A program made the translations under genes and the position numbers. 47,692 nucleotides of DNA from Chitinimonas sp. BJB300 (GTDB taxonomy: Bacteria; Pseudomonadota; Gammaproteobacteria; Burkholderiales; Chitinimonadaceae), in contig NZ_PDZH01000020.1 of assembly GCF_002735695.1 (NCBI RefSeq), forward strand, positions 1 to 47,692, read 5' to 3'. Numbering within the stretch: the stretch's first letter is position 1; every line of letters begins with the position of its first letter. This document shows, one piece after another, positions 23,908 to 33,819 of this stretch. The notes beneath the pieces are model-generated. The model searched no databases and was not told the origin of the DNA. It worked only from the letters and a program-made list of their open reading frames with translations.

Positions 23908-25134
23908 CTAGTGGGTGTCGAGTGCACCAGCTAAACCTGTTGGTACGTCTAGTACGCGTACTAGAGGAGTGCCATGCCAATCGCCGCAGCGTTGCAACGC
24001 GGCTTGCAAGTCGGCGGTCAATTTCTGGGTGACCCGAACTCCTGGCTCCAAGTACAGTGCTTTGACTTCGAAAATTCCTTGTTGGCGATGTGCCTTGGCA
24101 TCAAGCCGGCCCACCAGCTTGCCGCGCGACAGGATAGGCAATACGAAATAGCCATATTTGCGTTTCGGTGCGGGGGTGTAGCACTCGATTCGATAGTCGA
24201 AATCGAAAAGCTCACTGGCACGTTTGCGATCCCACACTACCGGGTCGAACGGAGATAGCAAGGTGGTAACTGTCGATTGCAGTGTGCCGGCAATGGCTTC
24301 GTCCAGCAGCGGCGCCAAGTCTTTATGGACAAAAGCATCGTGTTGCCAGGCTTCGATTCGAACGGGGATTAGCTCGCCCGCTTCGGCAAGGCTATGCAGC
24401 ATGGCGTCGTATTTGCCACGTTTCAATCGATAGTAGTCTTCTACCCAGCCAGTTTTGACCACACCTAACGCCTGGCAGCTGCGTCGCACCATCTCCGCTT
24501 GCGCTGCTTCTGGGCTGATCAGGTCGCGGGCATCATCCCAGCCGCTTTGATAATGCTTGGTCAGTACATTGTCTGTTAGGTCATACACACGTTGGAAGTT
24601 ACGCCGCTCGGTTACCATTATTTGGCCAACGGTAAATAACACCTCCAGATGGCGCTTTTCCGGCTTCCAATCCCACCAGCCATTGCCTTTGCCTCCTTTG
24701 CGCTCAAAGTCGGCTGAGCGTACTGGGCCATGTGTTTTGATGTGGTGCTTGATGGCGGCGATCTCAGTAGCATGCTGCTCCAACCACCGTCCAGCGTACT
24801 TCCAACCCATGCTTGATGGGTCAAGCATGCGATAACGCAGCAGGCCGTAGTCTTCGGTTGGTACGAAACAGGCTTCATGCGCCCAGTATTCATAGAGTTT
24901 GCCTTCAGCCAACAGTTGCTCCAGCCAAGCTGGCTCGAAAGCGCCCATTCGACTGAATAACACAAAGTAAGGGCTGCGGTTAACCACGGAGATGGTGTCG
25001 ATCTGCAAAAGCGCCATACGTCGAATGGCTGCAAGGACATCGGCCTTATTGGCTTTCCGACGTTGGGGTTTCAACAGACCTTGTGCGGCCAAGTGAAGTT
25101 GACGCGCAGCCGAGATCGACAAGTGCTGTGTCAT
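23908..25134 (-). CDS. YcaQ-like winged-helix DNA glycosylase
   Basis: A 408-residue member of the HTH_42 / AlkZ-YcaQ family. Characterised members unhook DNA crosslinks or remove alkylated bases. The N-terminal winged helices include the LLQIDTISVVNRSPYFVLFSR segment, where QID corresponds to the catalytic (Q/H)-x-(D/Q) motif; YEYWAHEACFVP follows. The C-terminal barrel has LLSPFDPVVWDRKRASELFDFDYRIECY and KRKYGYFVLPIL. The motif places it with YcaQ rather than with the self-resistance AlkZ type. I chose the ATG at 25134; an in-frame TTG lies three codons upstream. It diverges from yaeQ. Confidence 0.85.
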   Translation of the reverse strand: MTQHLSISAARQLHLAAQGLLKPQRRKANKADVLAAIRRMALLQIDTISVVNRSPYFVLFSRMGAFEPAWLEQLLAEGKLYEYWAHEACFVPTEDYGLLRYRMLDPSSMGWKYAGRWLEQHATEIAAIKHHIKTHGPVRSADFERKGGKGNGWWDWKPEKRHLEVLFTVGQIMVTERRNFQRVYDLTDNVLTKHYQSGWDDARDLISPEAAQAEMVRRSCQALGVVKTGWVEDYYRLKRGKYDAMLHSLAEAGELIPVRIEAWQHDAFVHKDLAPLLDEAIAGTLQSTVTTLLSPFDPVVWDRKRASELFDFDYRIECYTPAPKRKYGYFVLPILSRGKLVGRLDAKAHRQQGIFEVKALYLEPGVRVTQKLTADLQAALQRCGDWHGTPLVRVLDVPTGLAGALDTH

Positions 25135-25237
25135 GGATGCCAAGTGAATAAACAGGAAACCGGGAGTGTAAGCGAACTATCGACCCCAGGTAGAATCGCG
25201 CCTTGTCTTCGCATGCCTTTGGCAGAAAGTACGCCCC

Positions 25238-25795
25238 ATGGCCTTGAGCGCCACCATCTATAAAGCCGACCTGAGCGTTTCCAATATGGACCGCGGTTAC
25301 TATGGCCAGCATAACCTCACGATTGCTTGCCACCCTTCGGAAACCACTGAACGCATGATGTTGCGAGTGCTGGCTTTTGCGTTATACGCCAGCGAAAGTC
25401 TCAAGTTTTCGCGCGGCATCAGCAGTGAGGATGAGCCGGATATCTGGGAGCACCATGACCATGGTGATGTAAAACTCTGGATAGAACTGGGGTTGCCCGA
25501 TGAACGCCGTCTACGCCAAGCCTGTGGGAAAGCCGATCAAGTCGTATTATTTGCCTATGGTGGCCGTGCTCTACCTGTATGGTGGAAAACCAATGCAGGC
25601 GTACTGCGTAAGTTGGAAAAGCTGACGGTACTGAGCATCCCGGAAACCACGCTTGCAGAACTGGACGCTATGGCGGCGCGTAGCATGCAACTCAGTTGCA
25701 CGATTCAGGATGGCATGGTTTGGTTGGCTGATGGCAACCACAATTTGGAGATCCTGGTCGAAACGTTGCAGCGCAATGGGTTGCAGAACGTATAG
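25238..25795 (+). CDS. yaeQ: YaeQ-family protein
   Basis: A 185-residue cytosolic protein of the YaeQ family, which has a PD-(D/E)XK nuclease-like fold; its role is unknown. The start ALSATIYKADLSVSNMDRGYY, the ERMMLRVLAFALYA helix, DEPDIW and the VKLWIELGLPDERRLRQACGKA stretch are conserved. The length is typical. It is monocistronic and faces away from the YcaQ-like gene. I recognise no ribosome site of note. Confidence 0.9.
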   Translation: MALSATIYKADLSVSNMDRGYYGQHNLTIACHPSETTERMMLRVLAFALYASESLKFSRGISSEDEPDIWEHHDHGDVKLWIELGLPDERRLRQACGKADQVVLFAYGGRALPVWWKTNAGVLRKLEKLTVLSIPETTLAELDAMAARSMQLSCTIQDGMVWLADGNHNLEILVETLQRNGLQNV

Positions 25796-25991
25796 GAAAT
25801 GGGGCTATAGCAATTGCGTGGGCGTGGAAAAGGCCGGGTATAAACAAGCACTGACTCGGGGCGGGCTTGTTAGAACCTGCTGACGGTCTTACTGCGCAGC
25901 CGTGATCAGGGTTAATGTGCTATTCGTAAACAAGTTCTTGGGGCCAATACAGTGCTTTTGCCTCGAGAAGGCTGGGTAAATAAAAGTGCGA

Positions 25992-26010
25992 ACAGGCTCA
26001 TAGAGCCTGT
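25992..26010. repeat. Short perfect inverted repeat
   Basis: ACAGGCTC-ATA-GAGCCTGT, an 8-bp perfect hairpin in the gap between yaeQ and the small secreted protein gene, 49 bp downstream of the latter. No T-run follows on either strand. It may be a weak transcription end. Confidence 0.4.
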
Positions 26011-26058
26011 AGCGAGCAACGGTGGACTTGAATTCTTCCCCGGGTATCAGAGCGAGTT

Positions 26059-26439
26059 CTAGTCGACTTCGACGCAGCCGGCCCTCACACAGACGGCCAC
26101 AAACTGCTTCTCGGTCGGGCAAAACACTTGGTAAGTCTCTTCCATGTTGTCTTTGCCGATCAACCAGGCGCCGTCTCCGTCACAGCCCGAAGCGCGGGCG
26201 ATCTTCATGACTTCATAAGACCAGGAGCCCTGCTTCATTTCGTCCAGCTTTGGGGGGCGGGGAATGCCACGTGTCAGCACGGCGGGTGCGGCTTCCTGCA
26301 TAGCGGGCTCGTCAGGTTGGTTCAAGGGAGCCACGACAACATTGGAATTGTCGAGATTTTCTTGGGCCATGACAGATAGGCTTTGACAGGCCAGCAGTAA
26401 GGTCAAGCAGCAGGTATGCAGGGTCATTGAGCGAGTCAT
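26059..26439 (-). CDS. Small secreted protein of unknown function
   Basis: A 126-residue product that I do not recognise. It begins with a likely signal peptide (MTRSMTLHTCCLTLLLACQSLSVMAQE, probable cleavage after VMA). A proline-rich linker (PLNQPDEPAMQEAAPA) leads to a compact C-terminal region with SWSYEVMKIARASGCDGDGAW, then paired cysteines in QVFCPTEKQFVAVCVRAGCVEVD, which suggests disulfides in the periplasm. I chose the ATG at 26439 with AGGT about 9 bases upstream; the frame runs nine codons further and another ATG lies at 26427. It stands alone. Confidence 0.65.
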   Translation of the reverse strand: MTRSMTLHTCCLTLLLACQSLSVMAQENLDNSNVVVAPLNQPDEPAMQEAAPAVLTRGIPRPPKLDEMKQGSWSYEVMKIARASGCDGDGAWLIGKDNMEETYQVFCPTEKQFVAVCVRAGCVEVD

Positions 26440-26504
26440 GATGGTTGGACCTGTAGTCGTAACCAACTAAATATGACAGAAGGATATGCTATTTCCAAGT
26501 TCAT

Positions 26505-26539
26505 AAATAAAAAAGCCCGCTCAAATTATGTTGGCGGGC
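26505..26539 (-). terminator. Rho-independent terminator of the aminopeptidase P gene
   Basis: Minus strand GCCCGC (26534-26539) pairs with GCGGGC (26515-26520), followed by a run of T (26514 down to 26505). It lies 24 bp after the stop codon. Confidence 0.85.
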
Positions 26540-26562
26540 AGTTAGGTTGTTGAATTTTCTGG

Positions 26563-28365
26563 CTAAATGGCGGCAGTGCGTGCGTACAGCCAATTTTTAG
26601 CCGGGCCTTCCACGAGCGATTCGAGACGTGTCTTGACCATGGCGTGGTAGTCATTCAGCCATGCGACTTCGTCGGCGCGTAGCAAGGTTTTGTCGATGCA
26701 GCGAGTGTCAATCGGGCACAGCGTCAACGTTTCGAACTTGATGAATTCGCCGAACTCATTGGTTTCGGCTGGTACATTCAGCACCAGATTTTCGATTCGC
26801 ACTCCCCATCTGCCTGGACGGTAGATACCGGGTTCGTTGGAGGTGATCATGCCCAGCTCCATGGCGGTATGCGGCTCGGGCATTGTGCCAGGGGAGATCG
26901 ACTGAGGGCCCTCGTGCACATTCAGGAAATAGCCGACACCGTGGCCGGTGCCATGGCCATAGTCGACGCCACCAGCCCAGATTGGCGCACGGGCGATGGC
27001 ATCGAGCCGCGGCGACGCTGTACCACGAGGGAACTGCACCATGCTGAGCGCGATCATGCCCTTCAATACCAAGGTGAAGTCACGTTTCTCGGCGGCGGTG
27101 ATGGACCCGACTGGAACAACGCGGGTGATGTCAGTTGTGCCACCCAGGTACTGGCCACCTGAGTCGATGAGCAATAGGCCATTGCCTTCGATGACGGCAT
27201 GTGATTCTTCTGTGGCACGGTAGTGCGGCATGGCACCGTTGCCCTTGAAGCCTGCGATAGTGGCGAAGCTGGGCGAGACAAAACCTGGGCGGCGCGCGCG
27301 GGCTGCACAAATTTGCTCGTCGATAGTGACCTCGGTAACCCGTTCTTTGCCCAGCGCCCCTTCCAGCCAGCTGAAAAACTCGCACAATGCAGCACCGTCC
27401 TGTTCCATTGCAGCGCGTACATATTGGGCTTCTGCGCTGCTTTTCCTGGACTTGGCGAAAGTAGAGGGGTTGATGGCTTCCACGACCTTGACCCCTGGTG
27501 CCACAGCTTGGCGCAGGCCAAGGGTAATGCGGCGTGGGTCGAGCAACAGCGTGCTGTGGGCAGGTAATGCAGCCAGGGCTGGCGATGCCTCGGCATAGGC
27601 GGCGATGGTTACCCTGTCCTTGGCCAGGGCAGCAGCGACGTCCGCCGGGACCTTGCCTTCCGCCAGAAACAGCGTTGCGCTACCCATACCGATAAGCGCA
27701 TGGGCGATAAAGACGGGGTTGTAGCTAACGTCATCACCGCGCAAATTGAATAACCAAGCCAGGTCATCGACAGTGGAAACGAAATGGTACTGGGCACCCT
27801 TTGCCATCATTTCTTTGCGAACCAACGCCAAACGCTCGGCCCGGCTTTGGGTGGCATACGGTGGCAGGTGTTCGTAGATAGCGGAAATTGGCAGGCTGGG
27901 GCGGTCGGGCCACACGCTGTCCAGTAAGTCTATATCGGTACGGATGGCGATATTGTTGGCTTGCAGCGCAGCATCCAGCGTACGGCCCATAGCCAGCCCA
28001 AGCACCGCCCCATCAACCCCCACCGTTTTGCCGGCAGGCACATTGGCAGCAAGCCAATCGATATGCTGAGACCCGCCTACCGCCGGAATCTTCATGAGTT
28101 CGATACCCGTACCGGCCAGCTCGGCCTCTGCCTGCACCCAATACCGGCTGTCTGCCCATAAGCCGGCAAAATCCTGCGTTACCACCAGCGTGCCGACCGA
28201 GCCATTAAAGCCAGAGAGCCAGCGCCTACCTTGCCAGCGGCCCGGCAGGTATTCAGACAGGTGTGGGTCGGCCGATGGGACCAGATAAGCCGCAAGGCGT
28301 TGTGCTGTCATGGCTTGGCGAAGTTGGGCAATACGGGCGGGTATAGGCGAGGACATGCGATCCAT
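26563..28365 (-). CDS. Xaa-Pro aminopeptidase, long three-domain type
   Basis: M24B metallopeptidase that removes an N-terminal residue preceding proline. The 600-residue length matches the three-domain, eukaryotic-like aminopeptidase P rather than E. coli PepP (~440). Two creatinase-like N-terminal domains (e.g. LSGFNGSVGTLVVT and AGLWADSRYWVQAE) precede the pita-bread catalytic domain. Its metal ligands are visible: LLIDSGGQYLGGTTDITR (two Asp), GHGTGHGVGYFLNVHEGP (His), TSNEPGIY (Glu) and VRIENLV (Glu). The ATG at 28365 has AGGAAA 8 bases upstream, which decides the start against the longer frame. It is monocistronic with its own terminator. Confidence 0.92.
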   Translation of the reverse strand: MDRMSSPIPARIAQLRQAMTAQRLAAYLVPSADPHLSEYLPGRWQGRRWLSGFNGSVGTLVVTQDFAGLWADSRYWVQAEAELAGTGIELMKIPAVGGSQHIDWLAANVPAGKTVGVDGAVLGLAMGRTLDAALQANNIAIRTDIDLLDSVWPDRPSLPISAIYEHLPPYATQSRAERLALVRKEMMAKGAQYHFVSTVDDLAWLFNLRGDDVSYNPVFIAHALIGMGSATLFLAEGKVPADVAAALAKDRVTIAAYAEASPALAALPAHSTLLLDPRRITLGLRQAVAPGVKVVEAINPSTFAKSRKSSAEAQYVRAAMEQDGAALCEFFSWLEGALGKERVTEVTIDEQICAARARRPGFVSPSFATIAGFKGNGAMPHYRATEESHAVIEGNGLLLIDSGGQYLGGTTDITRVVPVGSITAAEKRDFTLVLKGMIALSMVQFPRGTASPRLDAIARAPIWAGGVDYGHGTGHGVGYFLNVHEGPQSISPGTMPEPHTAMELGMITSNEPGIYRPGRWGVRIENLVLNVPAETNEFGEFIKFETLTLCPIDTRCIDKTLLRADEVAWLNDYHAMVKTRLESLVEGPAKNWLYARTAAI

Positions 28366-28577
28366 GGCGATTTTCCTGGCTGTCGGTGCGCAATCGGATA
28401 GATCGGCACGCATTTGTAATTGGCTAGGTATGAACAGAAAACACTATAAGGCAACTGACGCCGATTTTACCGTTTCGTCATCAACTTGATGGGCTATCTC
28501 GATGAAAAACAAGCATTTTTTGGCTGATTGATGCTTTTCTGCGAAAATGGTCGATTCGCCAAGCAGGTAATCGTCGT

Positions 28578-30791
28578 ATGAGCAGCGCCGCACCCCCCAT
28601 TTCTCAATTGCCCGAGGGCGTTTTCGCCCGTAAACCCGTGCCATTTCTGCCGATGAGTCGCGCGGAGATGGACCAATTGGGGTGGGACGAATGTGATGTG
28701 ATTCTGGTGACTGGCGATTGTTATATCGACCATCCCAGTTTTGGCATGGCCTTGATTGGCCGGGTGCTGGAAGCACAAGGTCTGCGAGTTGGTATCATCG
28801 CTCAGCCCGATTGGCAGTCGGCAGATGCCTTTAGAGAGTTGGGCAAGCCACGGCTGTTTTTTGGCGTGACAGCCGGCAATATGGATTCGATGATCAACCG
28901 TTATACGGCCGACAAAAAGCCGCGTTCGGATGATGCTTATACCCCGCACGGGGTGTCCGGCAAACGGCCAGACAGGGCGGTAACCATTTATTCTCAGCGT
29001 TGTCGTGAAGCCTACCCCGGTGTGCAGATCATGATTGGCGGCATCGAGGCCAGCCTGCGCCGCATCGCCCAGTATGACTATTGGAGCGACACCGTGCGGC
29101 AGTCGGCGTTGGTTTACGCCAAAGCTGACATCCTGTTGTTTGGTAACGCCGAGCGGGCATTGGTGGAAGTGGCCCAGCGCGCTGCGGCAGGTGAGAAGTT
29201 GCGCGATATGCGTGACATTCGCGGCACCGCCTTTATCGCTAACAAAGGTTGGCGGCCTGATGTTGATTGGGTGGAAGAAGATTCAAGCACAGTCGATACG
29301 CCTGGCCGCGTCGATGCCCATATCGACCCTTATGCCATGGAGCCAGAAGTACCTAAGCAGATCAATGGCCCAGCTATTCCCGAAGGTACCCAGCCGATCC
29401 GCCTGATCAGCAAGGCCGAGCGGGTGCGTGCCAAGCTCGAAGCACGGGGCAAGACGGTGGTGCGGATTCCTTCCTACGAGATGGTGGCACATGACCCAGT
29501 GCTGTATGCCCACGCCAGCCGGGTGTTGCATCTGGAATCCAACCCTGGCAATGCCCGCGCGCTGGTGCAGCAACATGGTGAGCGTGATATCTGGATCAAT
29601 CCACCGCCGATTCCATTGACCACGCCTGAGATGGACTATGTGTTCGGCCAGTACTACGCGCGCAATCCGCATCCAAGCTATGCCAGTGCGCATATCCCCG
29701 CCTGGGAAATGATCCGTTTTTCGATCAATATCATGCGCGGTTGTTTCGGTGGTTGTACTTTCTGCTCAATCACCGAGCACGAGGGTCGCATCATCCAAAG
29801 TCGTTCGGAGGAGTCCATCCTCAACGAGATCGAGGAAATACGCGACAAGACCAAGGGCTTTAAGGGCCATATCACCGATCTGGGTGGCCCAACGGCCAAT
29901 ATGTACCGGCTGGCTTGCAAAGACACCAAGATCGAATCGGCCTGCCGCAGGCTTAGCTGCGTCTACCCAGGTATTTGCGAAAACCTGAATACCGACCACA
30001 GCTCGTTGGTGCAGCTATACCGTAAAGCCCGTGCCGTGCCGGGGGTGAAGAAGATCACCATCGGGTCGGGCTTGCGCTATGACATCGCTGTGCGTTCACC
30101 CGAGTACATCAAGGAACTGGTGACGCATCATGTCAGTGGGTACTTGAAGATTGCCCCGGAGCACACCGAAGAGAATGTGCTCAGCAAGATGATGAAGCCC
30201 GGTGTGGATACCTTCGAGGCTTTCCGCAAGCTGTTCGACCGTTTCAGCAAACAAGCCGGCAAACAGCAATACCTCATCCCCTACTTTATCGCTGCTCACC
30301 CTGGCACGACGGACGAGGACATGCTCAACCTCGCCATCTGGCTGAAGAAGAACAACTTCCGCCCCGACCAAGTGCAGGCCTTCACGCCCACGCCCATGGC
30401 CATGGCAACCACCATGTGGCACACGCGGCGTAATCCCCTGAAAAAGGTGGGGCGTAATAGCGAGATTGTGGACAATGTACGTGATGCTTATCGGCGCAAG
30501 CTGCATAAAGCCTTTTTGCGCTATCACGATCCGAAGCACTGGACCATTTTGCGTGAAGCACTGGTAAATATGGGCCGGCCCGATCTGATTGGTGGTGCGG
30601 CCCATTGCCTTGTACCGCACCCGACGGCTGAAGAGCGCGCCCAGCAAGCCCCACGTGGCAATGCACGTGGAGGCGGCGGACCAGGCTCGGTGGGGCGTAT
30701 TGCGGCACCAGCTCCACCGCGTAAACCGAATCTACGCGGTGGCAAAGGTGGCCCGATTAAAGGCAGCCCCAGTAAACCGCGTGGTCGTTGA
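28578..30791 (+). CDS. YgiQ-family radical SAM protein
   Basis: A 737-residue radical-SAM enzyme of the YgiQ (UPF0313) family, function unknown. The N-terminal region has [29 protein letters not shown], a cobalamin-like Rossmann start, then [18 protein letters not shown]. The [4Fe-4S] site CxxxCxxC is at C389, C393 and C396 in [13 protein letters not shown]. The C-terminal tail (~680-737) is basic, rich in Gly, Pro, Arg and Lys, and may bind nucleic acid. Length and layout are normal. slyX follows directly. Confidence 0.92.
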   Translation: MSSAAPPISQLPEGVFARKPVPFLPMSRAEMDQLGWDECDVILVTGDCYIDHPSFGMALIGRVLEAQGLRVGIIAQPDWQSADAFRELGKPRLFFGVTAGNMDSMINRYTADKKPRSDDAYTPHGVSGKRPDRAVTIYSQRCREAYPGVQIMIGGIEASLRRIAQYDYWSDTVRQSALVYAKADILLFGNAERALVEVAQRAAAGEKLRDMRDIRGTAFIANKGWRPDVDWVEEDSSTVDTPGRVDAHIDPYAMEPEVPKQINGPAIPEGTQPIRLISKAERVRAKLEARGKTVVRIPSYEMVAHDPVLYAHASRVLHLESNPGNARALVQQHGERDIWINPPPIPLTTPEMDYVFGQYYARNPHPSYASAHIPAWEMIRFSINIMRGCFGGCTFCSITEHEGRIIQSRSEESILNEIEEIRDKTKGFKGHITDLGGPTANMYRLACKDTKIESACRRLSCVYPGICENLNTDHSSLVQLYRKARAVPGVKKITIGSGLRYDIAVRSPEYIKELVTHHVSGYLKIAPEHTEENVLSKMMKPGVDTFEAFRKLFDRFSKQAGKQQYLIPYFIAAHPGTTDEDMLNLAIWLKKNNFRPDQVQAFTPTPMAMATTMWHTRRNPLKKVGRNSEIVDNVRDAYRRKLHKAFLRYHDPKHWTILREALVNMGRPDLIGGAAHCLVPHPTAEERAQQAPRGNARGGGGPGSVGRIAAPAPPRKPNLRGGKGGPIKGSPSKPRGR

Positions 30792-30808
30792 GTAATAAGG
30801 ATAAAGCG

Positions 30809-31003
30809 ATGGAAGACCGCATCACCGAATTGGAAATCCGCCTCGCCTTGCAGGATGACCTGCTGGACGAATTGAACAAGGTGGTAGCCCGCCAGCAGCA
30901 ACAGTTGGAGTGGTTAGCGCAGGAAATGCGGGGTGTAACCGAGCGGATGCAGGATGGTTTCAAGCCAGCCGGTATGCAGCATGAGATTCCGCCGCATTAT
31001 TGA
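30809..31003 (+). CDS. slyX: SlyX-family protein
   Basis: A 64-residue protein that is mostly one coiled coil: MEDRITELEIRLALQDDLLDELN followed by a Q-rich stretch and the conserved ending PHY. Its role is unknown. I chose the ATG at 30809 with AAGG 8 bases upstream; a TTG at 30788 would overlap ygiQ by four bases. It is the second gene of the ygiQ-slyX unit and is followed by a terminator. Confidence 0.85.
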   Translation: MEDRITELEIRLALQDDLLDELNKVVARQQQQLEWLAQEMRGVTERMQDGFKPAGMQHEIPPHY

Positions 31004-31016
31004 GCACTGCATAAAG

Positions 31017-31048
31017 AAAAGCCGCATCACACGATGTGGCTTTTTTTT
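31017..31048 (+). terminator. Rho-independent terminator after slyX
   Basis: GCCGCATC (31021-31028) pairs with GATGTGGC (31033-31040), with AAAA before and a T8 run after. The A-run makes it possibly bidirectional, serving the convergent gene that ends at 31060. Confidence 0.9.
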
Positions 31049-31059
31049 GTTACGGTTAA

Positions 31060-32031
31060 TCAGGCCGTAGGTACAAACCTATCCGTTACTCTCGCTAGAT
31101 AAAACCACTCTTGCCCCGCTTGTGCTTTGCTGTTTGGAAACAGGATATAGCCATCGCACTCGGCTATCACTTTCTCGCCAGTAGCGCGGTGGCCAATGAC
31201 ATCACCGGTTTTCAGCAGGTCGAAGCTGGCCCAAGTCCGGCTGAAGCTGTCGTCGGCGTTGAATTTGTCGATAACTTGGTAGATATGCAGCGCTTCGATT
31301 GATTCGGCTGGTGCAGGGTTGGCCTCGACGCTGATGCCAAGGTGCGCAAGGGTGTTATGAATAGCGCGATAGGCGACTTCGGGGCCTTGAGGATCGTCGT
31401 GCTGGCCGCACTCGAGCGTAATGCTGTAGCCGCCGACAGAACGCATGTATTCCGTTGTACCGACGCCATAGCGTGAATCGGCATTGAGCATGTCCGCGCG
31501 TGAGGCATCCGCCGGCATGCGGGCTATCCGCGCTTCCACACCGTGGGCGTAGGTCGATAGCCAACCATCTACCAGTCGGCCCACCCCCAGGCGCATTGCC
31601 AAGGTTTCTTCCTCATGGGCGAATTTGAATGGTTCCAGCGCTCCGTCGTTGTTTTCCGGCCCCACCATAGCGAAGGCTTGGCCGGGTGATTGGAAGGAGT
31701 GCAGATCAAGCAAGACATCGTGCTGGGCCAGCAATGGGCAAAGCCAGTTGGCGATCCGGTCTTCGAATTCATGCGGCTCATCAGTCGGGCTGAGATTACG
31801 GTTCAGGTTCCGGTCGCCGGCGCGTTGCTGTTTTTCATAGGCAAGCGGATTGGTGATGGGTACAAAGGTCACACTGCCGCTGACCAGCTTCAAGCTACCA
31901 GTCTCCAACTCTTCCATCACCCGCAAAATACCGCGTGTACCAGCCAACTCATTGCCATGCACAGCACCCAATACAATCAGGCGTGGACCGGGCTGCGGAC
32001 TCGAATAGGAAACGGACTTAAAGTGGGTCAT
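31060..32031 (-). CDS. Succinylglutamate desuccinylase/aspartoacylase-family protein
   Basis: A 323-residue zinc carboxypeptidase-like amidohydrolase of the AstE/ASPA family. The zinc site is visible in IVLGAVHGNELAGTRG (His, Glu) and DVLLDLHSF (His), and NRNLSPTDEPHEFEDRIA matches the substrate-binding region. ITLECGQHDDPQ near residue 225 fits the catalytic glutamate. The substrate is not clear: no arginine-degradation (ast) genes are near, so it is probably not AstE itself. I chose the ATG at 32031; the frame runs 54 codons further without support. Confidence 0.83.
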   Translation of the reverse strand: MTHFKSVSYSSPQPGPRLIVLGAVHGNELAGTRGILRVMEELETGSLKLVSGSVTFVPITNPLAYEKQQRAGDRNLNRNLSPTDEPHEFEDRIANWLCPLLAQHDVLLDLHSFQSPGQAFAMVGPENNDGALEPFKFAHEEETLAMRLGVGRLVDGWLSTYAHGVEARIARMPADASRADMLNADSRYGVGTTEYMRSVGGYSITLECGQHDDPQGPEVAYRAIHNTLAHLGISVEANPAPAESIEALHIYQVIDKFNADDSFSRTWASFDLLKTGDVIGHRATGEKVIAECDGYILFPNSKAQAGQEWFYLARVTDRFVPTA

Positions 32032-32215
32032 GATGAGTGGCCGTCGGGGTGGAAACGGGCAGCATGATACTGCGCTTTGTGCACTGCAGCGAAACCTTGC
32101 TGCGATAAAAATCATGTAATGCTCGTCTAACTTGGCCAGACGCCTTTGCCCATGCTTTTCCACCTGTTGCAAAAACGGGCGGGACTCTCTCACCCATTGG
32201 ATTTCTACCAGTTCT

Positions 32216-33808
32216 ATGTATTTGCCAAGCTACCTTTTTCGCCCCGCCAAACTGGCGCTTCTTGCTGTGGCGTTAATCAGCCAAAGCACACTGGCCAAGC
32301 CCCTTATCTACTGCGCTGATGCGAGCCCAGAGGGGTTTGATCCAGGCCTGTGGGATTCCTCCAGCACCAGTAATATCACCCGTCAGCTTTTCCAGGGGTT
32401 GCTTAGTTTTAAGCGCGGTGGCACGGGTTTACAGCCTAAATTGGCCGAGCAATGGACGGTATCGCCCGACGCCAAAACCTTCACCTTCAAGTTGCGCAGG
32501 GATGTGCGTTTTCACCACACTACCTACTTCAAACCCACCCGCCTGATGAATGCGGACGATGTGTTGTTTACCTTCCAGCGCTTTATCGACCCTCAGCAGC
32601 CTTTTAACGTGGCGTTTCCTGCCACCTTTATCTACCCGCAAAACCTCGGTTTGACGCAAATGCTGGCTGGGGTGGACAAGCTGGACAATTACACGGTGCG
32701 CTTCCGGCTCAAGGCACCCAATGTCACGTTTCTCGATTATTTTGCGATGAGTTTTGCCGGCATCCAGTCGGCTGAATACGCTGCTCAACTGCTTGGCAGG
32801 GGCCTGGCGGCCAATATCAACAATTACCCGATAGGCACGGGCTCTTATCGGTTCAAGTCCTACCGCAAGGATGATGTGCTACGCCTTGATGCCAACCCGG
32901 ATTATTGGGGTGGCAAGCAAAAGACTGAGATGTTGATTATGTCGATTGCCCGCGAGCCCAACGTACGGGTGCAGAAGCTTCTGGCGGGGGAATGCCACAT
33001 CACCGCACCTATCCGGGATGTGGATATCGCTGCCGTGGAGGGCAAGCCCAAGATTCAGCTTCAGCATATTCAGGCGCTGAATATTTCCTACCTGGCATTC
33101 AATCTCGCCAAGCCACCGACCGATAACCGCGATGTGCGCGAAGCGCTGGATATCGCCATCGATCGTAATGCGCTTTTCAAGGCGCTGTTTCCGCGCGGTG
33201 ATGCCATGCAGGCGGTAAGCGCATTTCCACCGGCTATTCCCGGTTATAACCACCAACTCAAGAATGAGTACGACCCAAAGCGCGCCAAGGAACTGCTGGC
33301 CAAAGCGGGATACAAAAACGGCTTGGCAGTGGATCTATGGGCCTTGCCCGTAGCTCGGCCGACCAACCCGAATGGCCAAATGATGGCCCAGATGATCCAG
33401 CAGGATTGGGCCAAGATTGGCGTTACCGCCCATATCAAGACCTATGAATGGGGCGAATATCTCAAGCGCGCCAGCAAGGGGGAACACAGCGTCTATATGA
33501 GCGGATGGTCTGGCGAAACAGGCGATGCCGATGACTTCCTGTCGCCCAACCTCACCTGTGCCGCCAACCCGGGTGGTTACAAGTTCTGTAATGCCGAATT
33601 CGACCACTTGGTGGACGAAGCCCGGGCCACGACCGACCAGAAAAAACGCATTGCCCTTTATGAGCAGGCACAGGTCATTTTCAAGCGCGAGCGTCCCTGG
33701 ATCACCATGGCGCATTCCACTGTCTACATCCCGATGCTGCGTGACGTTAAGGGCTTTATGATGGCACCCAATGGCAGCCTGGATTTTGAAAACGTCTACC
33801 GCGACTAG
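32216..33808 (+). CDS. Peptide-type ABC substrate-binding protein (DppA/OppA family)
   Basis: Periplasmic family 5 solute-binding protein, 530 residues. A signal peptide (PAKLALLAVALISQSTLAKP) precedes LIYCADASPEGFDPGLWDSSSTSN, very like DppA. The rest shows GLLSFKRGGTGLQPKLAEQWTVSPDAKTFTFKLR, RDVREALDIAIDRNALF and MSGWSGETGDADDFL. The family binds di- or oligopeptides, including murein peptides in some members. No permease genes are next to it. I chose the ATG at 32216 because it begins the signal peptide; the ribosome site is weak. It converges on a cell-wall glycosidase-like gene, 11 bp between stops. Confidence 0.9.
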   Translation: MYLPSYLFRPAKLALLAVALISQSTLAKPLIYCADASPEGFDPGLWDSSSTSNITRQLFQGLLSFKRGGTGLQPKLAEQWTVSPDAKTFTFKLRRDVRFHHTTYFKPTRLMNADDVLFTFQRFIDPQQPFNVAFPATFIYPQNLGLTQMLAGVDKLDNYTVRFRLKAPNVTFLDYFAMSFAGIQSAEYAAQLLGRGLAANINNYPIGTGSYRFKSYRKDDVLRLDANPDYWGGKQKTEMLIMSIAREPNVRVQKLLAGECHITAPIRDVDIAAVEGKPKIQLQHIQALNISYLAFNLAKPPTDNRDVREALDIAIDRNALFKALFPRGDAMQAVSAFPPAIPGYNHQLKNEYDPKRAKELLAKAGYKNGLAVDLWALPVARPTNPNGQMMAQMIQQDWAKIGVTAHIKTYEWGEYLKRASKGEHSVYMSGWSGETGDADDFLSPNLTCAANPGGYKFCNAEFDHLVDEARATTDQKKRIALYEQAQVIFKRERPWITMAHSTVYIPMLRDVKGFMMAPNGSLDFENVYRD

Positions 33809-33819
33809 GCTGGCTCAAC

